From positions 1 to 64,000 of the forward strand of contig JAIQFN010000011.1 in NCBI GenBank assembly GCA_020073265.1: 64,000 nucleotides of DNA, in the 5' to 3' direction. The translations under genes were made by a program, and so were the position numbers. The number at the start of each line of letters is the position of its first letter. Positions within the stretch are counted from its first letter, which is position 1. This document shows positions 24,203 to 33,283 of the stretch, one piece after another. Source of the DNA: Terriglobia bacterium (lineage in GTDB: Bacteria > Acidobacteriota > Terriglobia > Bryobacterales > Bryobacteraceae). The notes below the pieces were generated by a model. The model was not told where the DNA came from. It was given only the letters and a program-made list of their open reading frames with translations, and searched no databases.

Positions 24203-26134
24203 CTAGGGACCGACGGTGACTGGCGAGCGAAGCGTGAAATTGATCCGAGTTTCCGATGGAATGGTGACGGGTGCGGCCCTGGTCATGTACTGCGCCCCGG
24301 TGCCGGCTCCAGCGCCCGCGGCTGCGCCCGCTGCCGCGCCTTTCCCATGGCCGAAGATTCCGCCGACCACGGCTCCCACCGCTGCGCCGCCGCCGATCAC
24401 CTCCGCGCTACGTTGTCCGCGCGAGGGGCCTTCCTTCTCAAACAGAGTACTGCGCACCGTATAGATGTTTCGTCCGATGGTGAGAGTCACCAGCTCGAGC
24501 GCCACCGCATTGCGGCCCTCGATGTGGCCCGCCTGCGCGACGTTGGTCATCACCAGCCCCGCCGTGGCGCCGCGCGGAACCGCGATCCGCCCTCCGGCTG
24601 CGATCGGCTCATCCACGCTGGCCTGAAAACGCCGGCCAGGCGTGTCCCGCGACGAATCCACGTTGTCGATCATCCGCACCGTTATCAGCGTCCCGGCAGG
24701 AATCACCACCGGGGCGGCAGCCACTGGCGCAGGCGCTGGAGCGGGGGGAGGAGCTGGTGGCGGAGCCGCATTCTGATTGGGTGTGTCCGGGGCCGGCTGG
24801 CTGGCTTGCGGCGGGCTGGTCTGGCGCGCTTGCGCCTGGCGCGGCGGAGTCTGGTTGGTCTGCGGCCGGCTAGCCGGTCGATTCTGCGTTTGGCCGCCGA
24901 CCGGCCGGGCCTGTCCTTGCACCGGTGTCGAACTGCTCAAGGCAGTCACGTTCGTGTCCGTGCTCGGCGCGATGTTCGTGCCGGTATTGGTGACCGGAGG
25001 CAAGGCCGGCGGAAGCGGCGTCACCTTCGGACCCGGCCGCAGAGCCAGCCACGCGCCCGCCAGCACCAGCATGGTCAGCAGGGCGCCGCCAATGATCATA
25101 AAGTCGCGACTCCGCGATGGCGCGGCAGTGGCAGCCTGGGTTGCAGCGTGGGTTGCAGCCGGCGGGAAACCAGTAGGAGCGCCCGGTGCGACACCCGGCA
25201 TCATGCCAGCGGCAACCGCGGGCGGAACCCCTGGAGCCGTGTACCGGGGTGTGTTCTCCACCACCGTCGCTCGTGGATAAGCCGCCGGAGCCGAGACGGG
25301 AACGGCGCCTGGAGCCACGCCGAAATCGTTGGGTTGCTCCAGCGCGGCCCCGAATTCCTCCACGCTCTGGAAGCGCGCATCCTGGCTCTTCTCGATCGCT
25401 TTGAGCACCGCGTTCTGAACGCCCGGCGGAACGTAGGGATAGAACTTGGTGAGCATCGGCGGCGGCGTGTTCACATGGTCGCTCATGATCTGGTAGTCGC
25501 TGTCGCCGCTGAACGGCACGTTGGCGGTCAGCATCTCGTACAGCGTCACGCCCAGCGAATAAATATCCGAGCGGATATCCACGTTGCGATTCAAAACCTG
25601 CTCGGGCGACATGTAAAACGCGGTGCCCATCTGGGTGCCGGTGCGCGTCATGCCGCGCCCTCCCAGAACTTTGGCGATGCCGAAGTCCATCACCTTCACG
25701 ATGCCCTGGCGGTTGAGCATCAGGTTGCTGGGCTTGATGTCGCGATGCACGATGCCCATGCGATGCGCCTGCCCGATGCCCAGCAGCGCCTGCCGGAACA
25801 GCGGGATGGCTTCTTCGGCGGGAATCGGACCGCGCCGCTGCACCATCTGCTCGAAGGTCTCGCCTTCGATAAACTCCATCACCATGAACGGCCGGCCGTC
25901 TTCAATCAGCAGCGTGTACAGCGTTGCGAGATTGGTGTGGTTCAGATTGGCCTGCGCCTTGGCCTCGGCGCGAAAGCGCTGCTCCAGCTCGGCATTGCCC
26001 CGCAGCTCGGTGTTGAGCGCCTTGATGGCCACCACGCGGTCCAGGTTTACGTCCACGCCCTTGTAGACCACGCCCATTCCGCCTTCGCCGATTTTTTCTT
26101 GGATTCGATAGTTACCGATTTGAGTTCCGACCAT
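24203..26134 (-). CDS. Membrane Ser/Thr protein kinase (PknB-like)
   Basis: A 643-residue kinase. The cytosolic catalytic domain spans about residues 9-265: GEGGMGVVYKG (ATP loop), Lys38 in VAIKALN, HRDIKPSNLML (130-140), DFGIAK (150-155) and SPEQ, DIRSDIYSLGVTLYE. A Pro/Ala-rich linker leads to one transmembrane helix (about 344-365). The outer part is Pro/Gln-rich and then has a beta-rich module (VVIPAGTLITVRMIDNVDSS) and a Gly-zipper (GAVVGGIFGHGKGAAAGAAA). The latter is unusual for a kinase. It is followed by a PP2C phosphatase (upstream on this strand), suggesting a matched kinase-phosphatase pair. Confidence 0.93.
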   Translation of the reverse strand: MVGTQIGNYRIQEKIGEGGMGVVYKGVDVNLDRVVAIKALNTELRGNAELEQRFRAEAKAQANLNHTNLATLYTLLIEDGRPFMVMEFIEGETFEQMVQRRGPIPAEEAIPLFRQALLGIGQAHRMGIVHRDIKPSNLMLNRQGIVKVMDFGIAKVLGGRGMTRTGTQMGTAFYMSPEQVLNRNVDIRSDIYSLGVTLYEMLTANVPFSGDSDYQIMSDHVNTPPPMLTKFYPYVPPGVQNAVLKAIEKSQDARFQSVEEFGAALEQPNDFGVAPGAVPVSAPAAYPRATVVENTPRYTAPGVPPAVAAGMMPGVAPGAPTGFPPAATHAATQAATAAPSRSRDFMIIGGALLTMLVLAGAWLALRPGPKVTPLPPALPPVTNTGTNIAPSTDTNVTALSSSTPVQGQARPVGGQTQNRPASRPQTNQTPPRQAQARQTSPPQASQPAPDTPNQNAAPPPAPPPAPAPAPVAAAPVVIPAGTLITVRMIDNVDSSRDTPGRRFQASVDEPIAAGGRIAVPRGATAGLVMTNVAQAGHIEGRNAVALELVTLTIGRNIYTVRSTLFEKEGPSRGQRSAEVIGGGAAVGAVVGGIFGHGKGAAAGAAAGAGAGTGAQYMTRAAPVTIPSETRINFTLRSPVTVGP

Positions 26135-26244
26135 GGAAATCCTCTATGGCTGGTCAATGGCCCGGCCGCTTCCGTGGCAGGGGTTCCCGGTTCCGATCAT
26201 TTCGCGCCTCTCGCTACGAAAATGCCGCCGTCGCGGGTAAGCTT

Positions 26245-27003
26245 TCAAAAAACACGCAGAATCTGTATTGTTATGTTATCAAACCCGCCGCGATTCTTGG
26301 CGCGGCGCACCAGTTCCTCACAGGCCTCGCCGGCGGGCAGATTAGTGGCTACGTCGCCCAGCTCCGGATCGCTCACCAGCCCGTGCAGCCCGTCGGTGCA
26401 CAGCAGCAGCACGTCGCCGCTCTGCAGGGACAAGGGTGTCTCGGAAAAATCCGCCGGCACCGCCGCCTGCATCCCCAGCGCCGCCGTGAGAATGTTGCGA
26501 TCCGGATGGACGGCGGCCTGTTCCGGCGTGATCGAGCCTTCCCGAACCATCCGCCTGACCAGGGAATGGTCCTCGGTGAGCAGCGCGACCGCAGCGTCGC
26601 GAATCAGGTACAGCCGGCTGTCGCCGACGTGCCCGTAATACAGTTGGTGGTCCTTGAGCACCGCGCACGTGCAGGTGGTGCCCATCCCCGCGAGCTCGGG
26701 ATGTTCGCGCGCGAAATCCTGAATCGCGCTCTGAGCGGCACCGAACGCCTCGACCAAAGCTTCGCGCGGATCATCGGAGGGATGCGACAGATAAGCGTCC
26801 CGAACCTTCTCGACCGCGATGGCGCTGGCAATCTGCCCGCCTTCGTGCCCGCCCATTCCGTCGGCGATGACGGCTATTCGTCCTTTGCGCTCGAACTGCT
26901 CTTCACTCTCCGGCTCGAAATAGCAGTAGTAATCCTCATTTTCGGCGCGATGGCAACCGGTATCGGTGAGGTTGGCCAGTTGGATGCCGGGGCGAAGGTG
27001 CAT
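26245..27003 (-). CDS. PP2C-type Ser/Thr phosphatase
   Basis: A 252-residue phosphatase that should reverse the neighbouring kinase. PP2C motifs: RAENEDYYCYFEP (metal Asp), VIADGMGGHEGG, GHVGDSRLYLI, LLCTDGLHGLV and GGFDNITIQIL. ATG at 27003 is chosen since the frame upstream translates the octamer repeat (27008-27103). The start has no classic ribosome-binding site; AAAGA from the last octamers lies eight bases away, and further AAGGA copies follow upstream. It sits between the FHA gene and the kinase gene, 110 bases from the kinase start. Confidence 0.93.
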   Translation of the reverse strand: MHLRPGIQLANLTDTGCHRAENEDYYCYFEPESEEQFERKGRIAVIADGMGGHEGGQIASAIAVEKVRDAYLSHPSDDPREALVEAFGAAQSAIQDFAREHPELAGMGTTCTCAVLKDHQLYYGHVGDSRLYLIRDAAVALLTEDHSLVRRMVREGSITPEQAAVHPDRNILTAALGMQAAVPADFSETPLSLQSGDVLLLCTDGLHGLVSDPELGDVATNLPAGEACEELVRRAKNRGGFDNITIQILRVF

Positions 27004-27007
27004 GCGA

Positions 27008-27103
27008 GGTTCTTTGGTTCCTTGGTTCCTTAGTTCCTTGGTTCCGCGAGCGCTCGGTTGGCTTGAACGAAAGAACCAACGAACCAAAGAACCAAGGAAC
27101 CAG
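27008..27103. repeat. Inverted pair of octamer tandem repeats
   Basis: Left arm (27008-27046): tandem GGTTCCTT octamers with variants GGTTCTTT and AGTTCCTT. Right arm (27069-27103): AACCAAGG octamers (variants AACCAACG, AACCAAAG). The arms are complementary in large part and are about 22 bases apart. The whole gap between the FHA gene and the phosphatase start consists of it. The same octamers occur at 38545-38590. Confidence 0.75.
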
Positions 27104-27106
27104 TTC

Positions 27107-27610
27107 TCACAGACACTTAAATTTCAACGTAACGTCGCCGATCCGCAGGGTGTCGTTGTCCTTCAATTCTTCCCGCGCCACCGGATCGGCGCCCTCGTTG
27201 ACGAACGTCCCGTTGGTCGAGTCCAGGTCCGTGAGGAAAAACTTCTGATCCTTATAACGCAGGCTGGCATGCTTGCCGGAGATGGCCGTATCGCGCAGGA
27301 CGATATCGGCGTCCGCGGCCGACCCGATGATGTTCTGCCCGTCGCGAATCCGGAAATCCTCGCCTTTCTGCTCGCCGGTGAGAGCCACCAGCCAGCCCAC
27401 CACGGGCGGCTTGCGCTTGTCGGTGAGCAGCACGGTCTTGCGGCCCCCGGACGTTGCGCTGGGAGCGGCCTGCGCGCCGGCGGGCTCGGATTCCAGCCTG
27501 GTCTTCACGTTGGGCGCGGCCCCCGGAGTCTGGTAGCCGGTCTTCTGGCAATACGGGCAGACCGTCCAGGAGTCCTCCATCTGATGTCCATTCGCGCAGA
27601 ATTTTGCCAT
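27107..27610 (-). CDS. FHA-domain protein with N-terminal zinc knuckle
   Basis: A 167-residue protein. The N-terminus has metal-binding pairs (FCANGHQMEDSWTVCPYCQK), then a linker and a FHA domain (about 70-160) that binds phosphothreonine: VGWLVALTGEQKGEDFRIRD, IVLRDTAISGKHASLRYKDQ (the S-x-x-H site) and LTDLDSTNGTFVNEG. No membrane segment, so soluble. It likely reads the phospho-signals of the adjacent kinase/phosphatase pair. It lies between the protease-FHA gene (15 bases) and the phosphatase gene. Confidence 0.88.
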   Translation of the reverse strand: MAKFCANGHQMEDSWTVCPYCQKTGYQTPGAAPNVKTRLESEPAGAQAAPSATSGGRKTVLLTDKRKPPVVGWLVALTGEQKGEDFRIRDGQNIIGSAADADIVLRDTAISGKHASLRYKDQKFFLTDLDSTNGTFVNEGADPVAREELKDNDTLRIGDVTLKFKCL

Positions 27611-27625
27611 GCGTTCCTTCTTCCG

Positions 27626-29260
27626 TCAGGAGCTGAAATACGTCAGGACCACGGATCCCTTCTTGCCCAGATACACCCGGTCGCCGTTCTGCAGCCCGAC
27701 CTTGCTGACGCGCGGCGAGTCCACCGAGTTGATGTAGGTGCCGTTGGTGGAGCCCCGGTCGATCACCACCACCGAGTTGTCCACCGGCACGATCCAGGCG
27801 TGCTCGTGCGAGACGTTGTCCTCGCTCACCACGATCTGGCACTTGGACGGATCGGTGCCGATCAGCAGCCCCGCCTTGGTGATGTTGAAGCGCTTGCCGG
27901 AAAGCGACCCGGACGTCACTTGCACGCTGCCGAAGTTACGTTCCCCAGCGACCGGCGGCAGACCCGGCGCCGCTCCCGTTTCCAATCGCGTGCCGCCTGG
28001 CGAGCCGGAGCGAGCCGTCGCGCCTCCCACCTGCGGCGCTCCCACTACCACCGCGGGAGCCTGACGCTTGCGCGCGATCATCAGAACCGCCAGCGCGAGA
28101 ATCACCACGCCCGCGGCGCTATAGATGATCCAGGTCGATCCTTCCATGCTGCGGCCGATCACACCCTCGTCCGCGATGCATTTCTCCGAAGCCGTCATCA
28201 GCCGCAGCGCATCCGGTAGATTGGGCACGATATTCAGGACACTCTGCAGTTGTTTCTTGGCATCCTGGCATTTGCCGGCGTCGAACGAATCCAGCGCCGT
28301 CGTCCAAAGCTGGTTGAACAGACCGGACTCGGGCTTCACCCCGGCCTCATTCACGAAAATCATGGCCGTGTTGATGGGCACGAAGAAATTGAAACCGCTT
28401 TCGTCGGTCGACTTGAAGGTTGTGATGCCGATCACTTCGTTGGCTTCGTTGAACGCCGGCCCTCCGCTATTGCCATGCCCGACCACGGCGTCGGACTGGA
28501 TCACGGTGCTTTGCTCCACCATGGCCTTGACCGCCGAAACATGCCCGTTCGTTATCGTAGGCACCAGCCGCGACGCCTCGCTCAGCAGGGAGATGCCCGC
28601 ATTGGAGGCCGCCCCGGGATAGCCGATGACCGTGATCTGCTCCTGGATGTGAACGTTGTCGGAGTTTCCCAGCTTCACCGTCGGCAGGTTGTTGGCATTG
28701 ATCTTGAGAATGGCGACATCTTTGCCCATGCTGCTCACCGGATCGCTATATTCGGTGATCACCGCCTGATACTCGGCTCCATTCGCCAGGAACACACTCA
28801 GCACCGGTGTGGTGTAGTAAGCCTTCAGGCTCACCGCGTTGATCATTTCGTTCAAGTTGCCCGTGAGTGTCTTGTTGCGCGACCGGTAGGCCGGCAGGAC
28901 GATGCCGTTCAGCACGGCCCGGTTGATGTACTGCTTCAGTGATTCCTGCGCTTGCGGGTCCTTCATGTTGGCGTCGGCCACCACGTGTCCGTTAGTGATG
29001 ATGTAACCGTCGGGCCGGTAGATGAACCCGCTGCCGGTGCCTCCAATGGTGCTGGGGCCGAACGTGAGCGCCTCGTCGCCGACCTGGAACCGGCCGTTGA
29101 CCTGATACTTCACCGATACCAGGACCACGGCGGGATTCAATTCCATGGCGCGCTTTTCAGCGGGGTTCAGCCGCGACGCGCCGAATCCCGATCCGGCCAT
29201 CCAGCTCGCACACGTCAACAGCACAGCGATTCGTCTCACCGTCGTTCTCCTTCGGATCAC
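27626..29260 (-). CDS. Trypsin-like serine protease with a C-terminal FHA domain
   Basis: A 544-residue membrane protein. A signal peptide (about 1-28) leads to a trypsin-like domain with the triad His92 (TNGHVVADAN), Asp181 (GKDVAILKIN) and Ser265 (VVGHGNSGGPAFN). After about residue 370 comes a transmembrane helix (WIIYSAAGVVILALAVLM), a Pro/Gly-rich cytosolic linker and an FHA domain (about 450-540; CQIVVSEDNVSHEHAWIVP, IDRGSTNGTYINS). An extracytoplasmic protease coupled to a phospho-binding module inside the cell is an unusual design. It is the first gene of this signalling run. Confidence 0.9.
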   Translation of the reverse strand: MIRRRTTVRRIAVLLTCASWMAGSGFGASRLNPAEKRAMELNPAVVLVSVKYQVNGRFQVGDEALTFGPSTIGGTGSGFIYRPDGYIITNGHVVADANMKDPQAQESLKQYINRAVLNGIVLPAYRSRNKTLTGNLNEMINAVSLKAYYTTPVLSVFLANGAEYQAVITEYSDPVSSMGKDVAILKINANNLPTVKLGNSDNVHIQEQITVIGYPGAASNAGISLLSEASRLVPTITNGHVSAVKAMVEQSTVIQSDAVVGHGNSGGPAFNEANEVIGITTFKSTDESGFNFFVPINTAMIFVNEAGVKPESGLFNQLWTTALDSFDAGKCQDAKKQLQSVLNIVPNLPDALRLMTASEKCIADEGVIGRSMEGSTWIIYSAAGVVILALAVLMIARKRQAPAVVVGAPQVGGATARSGSPGGTRLETGAAPGLPPVAGERNFGSVQVTSGSLSGKRFNITKAGLLIGTDPSKCQIVVSEDNVSHEHAWIVPVDNSVVVIDRGSTNGTYINSVDSPRVSKVGLQNGDRVYLGKKGSVVLTYFSS

Positions 29261-29554
29261 GTTACCGGCGTTTCAGAGGAAACCATTTTGGCGCTGTGCG
29301 GTCGGCAAAGTCAAGGTAAGCGCGGCGCCGCCGTTACGCGCCGCCCACGGACCGGTCGAGTTCGGATATGATATTTGTTACGGCTTGGAACGAGCGGAAT
29401 TTCGCTTTCCCAAGCTGCCAGTGAAATCGTCAAGCGTCGCGCGGAGCGCCCGCTAAAAGCCTCGCGCGGCGGAAATTTGTGGTGCGCACTTAGCCTCACG
29501 CTCACTACAACCTTTACTTTCAAACACATAAGATGTTACGCTGAAGAACTTATA

Positions 29555-30859
29555 ATGCGAACTGTCGATTTGATCCACCGAAAACGAGATGGTGAAGAAC
29601 TATCGCCAGAAGAGATCGCGGCGTTAGTGGACGGCTATACCCGGAATGAAATTCCGGACTACCAGATGTCAGCCTTTCTGATGGCCGTCTTCTTCTCGGG
29701 GATGACGGATCGGGAAGTCAGCGGCCTCACCGATTGCATGCTCCGCTCCGGCGAAACAGTCGACCTGAGTTCCATACCCGGAATCAAGGTAGACAAGCAC
29801 TCCACCGGCGGCGTTGGCGACAAGACCAGCCTGATTTCGGCGCCGCTGGCGGCTTCGGCCGGCGTGGTGGTGCCCATGATCTCGGGCCGCAGCCTCGGTC
29901 ACACCGGCGGCACTCTGGACAAGCTGGAAGCCATTCCCGGCTTCCGCACCGATCTCACCATCGAAGAATTCCGCGCGCAGTTGACCAAGCACGGCCTGGC
30001 GTTCATCGGCCAGACTCCCGAGGTGGCGCCGGCCGACGGCAAGCTCTACGCCCTGCGCGATGCCACGGCCACGGTGGAATCCATTCCGCTGATCGCTTCG
30101 TCCATCATGTCCAAGAAGCTGGCGGTCGGCCTGGACGCCATCGTGCTGGACGTCAAGGTCGGAAGCGGCGCCTTCATGAAGCGCCAGGTGGATGCGCGCA
30201 GGCTGGCGCAGATGATGGTGGGCATCGGCCGCCGCGTCGACAAGCGCGTGCAGGCGCTCATCACCGACATGAACCAGCCGCTCGGCTACGCGGTCGGCAA
30301 TGCGCTCGAAGTGATGGAAGTTTCCCAGACCCTCCAGAACGCCGGCCCCACCGATCTGACGCGGCTCTCGCTGGAATTGGCCGCGCGCATGATCTTCCTG
30401 GCCAAAATTACTTCCACGCTCGACGAAGCGCGCGAAGTGGCGCAGCAAAAGCTGCTGGATGGCTCCGGATACAAGAAGTTCAAGGAAGTCATCGAGGCCC
30501 AGGGAGGCAACTCGCAGGTGCTGGACCGCTTCGAGCTGCTGCCTAACGCCACCGGTGTGCGCGAGATCGTCTCGCCGCGCGCCGGCTACGTCAGCGCCAT
30601 CGCGGCCGAGGATATCGGCCAGGCCTCGGCTATGATCGGCGCCGGCCGCAATACCAAGGAAGACACCATCGACCCCGCCGTCGGCGTGATTCTGGAAGTC
30701 AAGGTCGGCCAGAAGGTGGAAGCCGGCGCCGTGCTGTGCCGCGTCTATTACACCAGCGAGGAGAATGTCGAGGAAGCCTCCCAGCAAGTCGAGGACGCCT
30801 TCCGCATTTCGTCCCAACCGCCTGAGGAGCGCGAGTTGATCCTGGAAGTGGTAAGCTGA
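29555..30859 (+). CDS. Pyrimidine-nucleoside (thymidine) phosphorylase
   Basis: A 434-residue enzyme of the nucleoside phosphorylase family that splits thymidine/uridine into base and (deoxy)ribose 1-phosphate. Motifs: KVDKHSTGGVGDKTSLI (phosphate binding), MISGRSLGHTGGTLDKLE, LDVKVGSGAFMK, and a C-terminal VGVILEVKVGQKVEAGAVLC lobe. ATG at 29555 is used: the frame extends upstream but into a non-coding-looking region. It is the first gene of a nucleoside-salvage operon; the transporter start is 8 bases downstream. Confidence 0.93.
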   Translation: MRTVDLIHRKRDGEELSPEEIAALVDGYTRNEIPDYQMSAFLMAVFFSGMTDREVSGLTDCMLRSGETVDLSSIPGIKVDKHSTGGVGDKTSLISAPLAASAGVVVPMISGRSLGHTGGTLDKLEAIPGFRTDLTIEEFRAQLTKHGLAFIGQTPEVAPADGKLYALRDATATVESIPLIASSIMSKKLAVGLDAIVLDVKVGSGAFMKRQVDARRLAQMMVGIGRRVDKRVQALITDMNQPLGYAVGNALEVMEVSQTLQNAGPTDLTRLSLELAARMIFLAKITSTLDEAREVAQQKLLDGSGYKKFKEVIEAQGGNSQVLDRFELLPNATGVREIVSPRAGYVSAIAAEDIGQASAMIGAGRNTKEDTIDPAVGVILEVKVGQKVEAGAVLCRVYYTSEENVEEASQQVEDAFRISSQPPEERELILEVVS

Positions 30860-30866
30860 TCCGTTC

Positions 30867-32060
30867 ATGGGTCGGCTGACCGGGCTGCTCGGTATCCTCT
30901 CGATACTGCTGGTTTGCGTCGCCTTTTCCAAACACAAGCGCGCCATTCGCCTTTCCGTAATTCTGTGGGGCGTGGGCCTGCAGCTCACCTTCGCTTTCAT
31001 CGTGCTGCGCACTCCGGCCTCGGGAGCCTTCAAGGCCGCCAGCGACAAGGTGAACGCCCTCATCGGCTACTCGCAAGCCGGCAGCAAGTTCGTCTTCGGC
31101 GATCAGCTTGGCGGGAGCCAGCCGGTGGTCTTCGCTTTCCAGGTGCTGCCCATCGTCATTTTTATTTCGAGCCTCTTTGCCATCCTGTATTACTTCGGCG
31201 TGATGCAGGTCTTCGTGCGCGCGATGGCCATCGTGATGCAGCGCGTGATGGGCGCGAGCGGCGCTGAATCCACCAACGTCGCCGCCAGCATCTTCATGGG
31301 CCAGACCGAGGCTCCCCTCACCATCCGGCCTTTTCTCGCGGGCCTCACCGAGTCCGAGCTGTTCACCATCATGACCAGCGGCATGGCGCACGTCTCCGGC
31401 GCCGTGATGGCCGCTTACGTACTGATGGCCCATGTCGAGATCCGCCACCTGCTCACCGCGGTGATCATGACGGCGCCCGCCACTATCATGCTGGCGAAAA
31501 TTCTGATGCCCGAAGTGGACCAGCCGGCCACCGCGGGCGGAGTGAAGATCACGGTGGAGAAGCCCGGCATAAACGTCATTGACGCGGCCGCGCGCGGCGC
31601 CGGCGACGGCTTGCACCTGGCTCTGAACATCGCCGCCATGCTGATCGCTTTCATCGCCCTGATCGCCATGTGCAACGGCATCCTCAGTTATTTCCACATC
31701 ACGCTCCAGCAAATTTTCGGATACGTCTTTTCGCCGGTGGCTTGGCTGCTGGGCGTGAAGTACAACGACTGCCAGTCCATCGGTAACCTGCTGGGCACGC
31801 GCCTGGTGCTCAACGAATTCATCGCGTTTCAGCAGCTCGGCCCCATGAAGGATCAACTGGACCCGCGATCATTTCAAATCGCGACCTACGCCCTGTGCGG
31901 ATTCGCGAACTTCAGTTCGATTGCGATCCAGATCGGCGGCATCGGCGCGCTGGCTCCGACCCGCAAGTCCGATCTCGCTCGCATGGGCCTGAAAGCCGTG
32001 GCCGCGGGCACCATGGCCAACTTCATGTCGGCCTGCATTGCCGGTATGCTTCTGAAGTAG
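30867..32060 (+). CDS. NupC/CNT-family nucleoside transporter
   Basis: A 397-residue membrane protein of the concentrative nucleoside transporter family with about ten hydrophobic helices. Family signatures: VLPIVIFISSLFAILYYFGV, ESTNVAASIFMGQTEAPLTI (the substrate region) and LLGTRLVLNEFIAFQQL, with ALCGFANFSSIAIQIGG. It would import nucleosides, powered by a cation gradient. It lies between the pyrimidine phosphorylase and purine phosphorylase genes, which links uptake to salvage. The downstream gene begins directly at the next base. Confidence 0.92.
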   Translation: MGRLTGLLGILSILLVCVAFSKHKRAIRLSVILWGVGLQLTFAFIVLRTPASGAFKAASDKVNALIGYSQAGSKFVFGDQLGGSQPVVFAFQVLPIVIFISSLFAILYYFGVMQVFVRAMAIVMQRVMGASGAESTNVAASIFMGQTEAPLTIRPFLAGLTESELFTIMTSGMAHVSGAVMAAYVLMAHVEIRHLLTAVIMTAPATIMLAKILMPEVDQPATAGGVKITVEKPGINVIDAAARGAGDGLHLALNIAAMLIAFIALIAMCNGILSYFHITLQQIFGYVFSPVAWLLGVKYNDCQSIGNLLGTRLVLNEFIAFQQLGPMKDQLDPRSFQIATYALCGFANFSSIAIQIGGIGALAPTRKSDLARMGLKAVAAGTMANFMSACIAGMLLK

Positions 32061-32861
32061 ATGCAGGACGCCGTCGCCTACATCCGCTCGAAAACCGGCC
32101 GCCAACCGCGCATCGCAGTGGTTCTGGGCAGCGGACTGGGAGCTTTCGCCGACGAGCTGTCGGATCGCATAGAGGTTCCCTACGCCGGTATCCCCGGTTG
32201 GCCGGCTTCCACCGCCATCGGTCACGCCGGAAAGCTGGTGTTCGGCAAACTGGATTCACTCGACGTCGCCGTGATGGCCGGCCGCTCCCATCTCTACGAA
32301 GGCTACACCCAGGCGCAAGTCACGCTGGGCGTCCGCGTGCTCCACCAGTTGGGTGTGCGATCGATGGTCTTCACCAACGCCGCCGGCGGCATCAACCTGT
32401 CCTACTCGCAGGGATCGCTGGTGTTGATTTCCGATCACATCAATCTGCAGGGTTCCAATCCGCTTCTCGGACCGAACGACGATTCCGTCGGCCCGCGCTT
32501 CCCCGATATGTCGGAAGCCTACTCGGCTGCTTACCGGGAGACCGCCCACCAGGTGGCCGCGCAACTTGGAATCGCGCTGTCCGACGGCGTCTATGCAGCG
32601 CTCACCGGACCGAGCTACGAAACACCGGCCGAGATCCGCTACCTCCGGACCATCGGCGCGGACCTGGTGGGCATGTCCACGGTGCCCGAGGTGATCGTTG
32701 CCAACTACCTCGGCATGCGCGCGCTCGCGATTTCCTGCGTCACCAACATCGCGGCGGGCGTGCTTCCGCAAAAGATCAACCACGAAGAAGTGCTCGAGAC
32801 CGGCCGCGGAGTTCGCGATACGCTGGTACGATTTTTAAAGGCGCTGCTGCCGAAATTATGA
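32061..32861 (+). CDS. Purine-nucleoside phosphorylase
   Basis: A 266-residue PNP. Motifs: IAVVLGSGLGAFADELSD, GRSHLYEGYTQAQVT, FTNAAGGINLSYSQGSLVL, TGPSYETPAEIRYLR and MSTVPEVIVANYLGM. It phosphorolyses purine nucleosides such as inosine and guanosine to base plus ribose 1-phosphate; the size and motifs match trimeric PNPs. It starts at the base after the transporter stop and overlaps the cytidine deaminase start (ATGA). Confidence 0.93.
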   Translation: MQDAVAYIRSKTGRQPRIAVVLGSGLGAFADELSDRIEVPYAGIPGWPASTAIGHAGKLVFGKLDSLDVAVMAGRSHLYEGYTQAQVTLGVRVLHQLGVRSMVFTNAAGGINLSYSQGSLVLISDHINLQGSNPLLGPNDDSVGPRFPDMSEAYSAAYRETAHQVAAQLGIALSDGVYAALTGPSYETPAEIRYLRTIGADLVGMSTVPEVIVANYLGMRALAISCVTNIAAGVLPQKINHEEVLETGRGVRDTLVRFLKALLPKL

Positions 32862-33241
32862 ACAAGCTGCTCGAAGCCGCATTAGCCGCGCGGCAAAACG
32901 CGCATGCGCCCTTTTCGAAGTTCAAGGTCGGCGCCGCCATCGAAGACGAGTCCGGCCGCATCTTCACCGGCTGCAACGTCGAGAACGCAACCTATGGCCT
33001 GACGCTGTGCGCCGAGCGAGTGGCCGTTTTCAAAGCCATTTCAGAAGGCGCGCGAAACTTCAAGCGCATCGCGGTCGCCGCCGACACCGGTGTCCTCACC
33101 CCACCGTGCGGTGCCTGCCGCCAGATCCTGTGGGAATTCTGCGGCGATGCCGAGCTGACGCTGGTCAACCTCCAGGGCAAAACCGAGGTGTTCCAATTGA
33201 GAGACTTGTTCCCGAGGCCCTTCGATGCATCGTTCCTGTAG
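32858..33241 (+). CDS. cdd: Cytidine deaminase
   Basis: A 127-residue tetrameric-type enzyme that turns cytidine to uridine for salvage. The zinc site is LTLCAERVAVFK (Cys plus catalytic Glu) and PPCGACRQIL (two Cys); substrate loop FTGCNVENATYG. ATG overlaps the PNP stop (ATGA). The stop at 33239-33241 lies inside the palindromic repeat at 33238-33283. Confidence 0.95.
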   Translation: MNKLLEAALAARQNAHAPFSKFKVGAAIEDESGRIFTGCNVENATYGLTLCAERVAVFKAISEGARNFKRIAVAADTGVLTPPCGACRQILWEFCGDAELTLVNLQGKTEVFQLRDLFPRPFDASFL

Positions 33242-33283
33242 CGCGCGCACTCATGCGTGCCGCGTTCACACTCGTGTGAACGC
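33238..33283. repeat. Palindromic repeat, GCACGCA family
   Basis: Two adjoining palindromes: a GCGCGCACTC-ATGCGTGC-type unit (33238-33263, degenerate relative to the copy at 63442) and GCGTTCACACTCGTGTGAACGC (33262-33283). The second unit is the same as the inner hairpin of the 63442-63553 element apart from one central base. It spans the cdd stop and the GTG start of the next gene (33276). Confidence 0.7.

Noticed and set aside
24347-26638. 763-residue open frame antisense to the kinase gene
   Set aside because: High-GC shadow of a real gene: Arg/His-rich, no recognisable domain, while the minus strand has an intact kinase. The same applies to the long antisense frame over lon (44745-46928).
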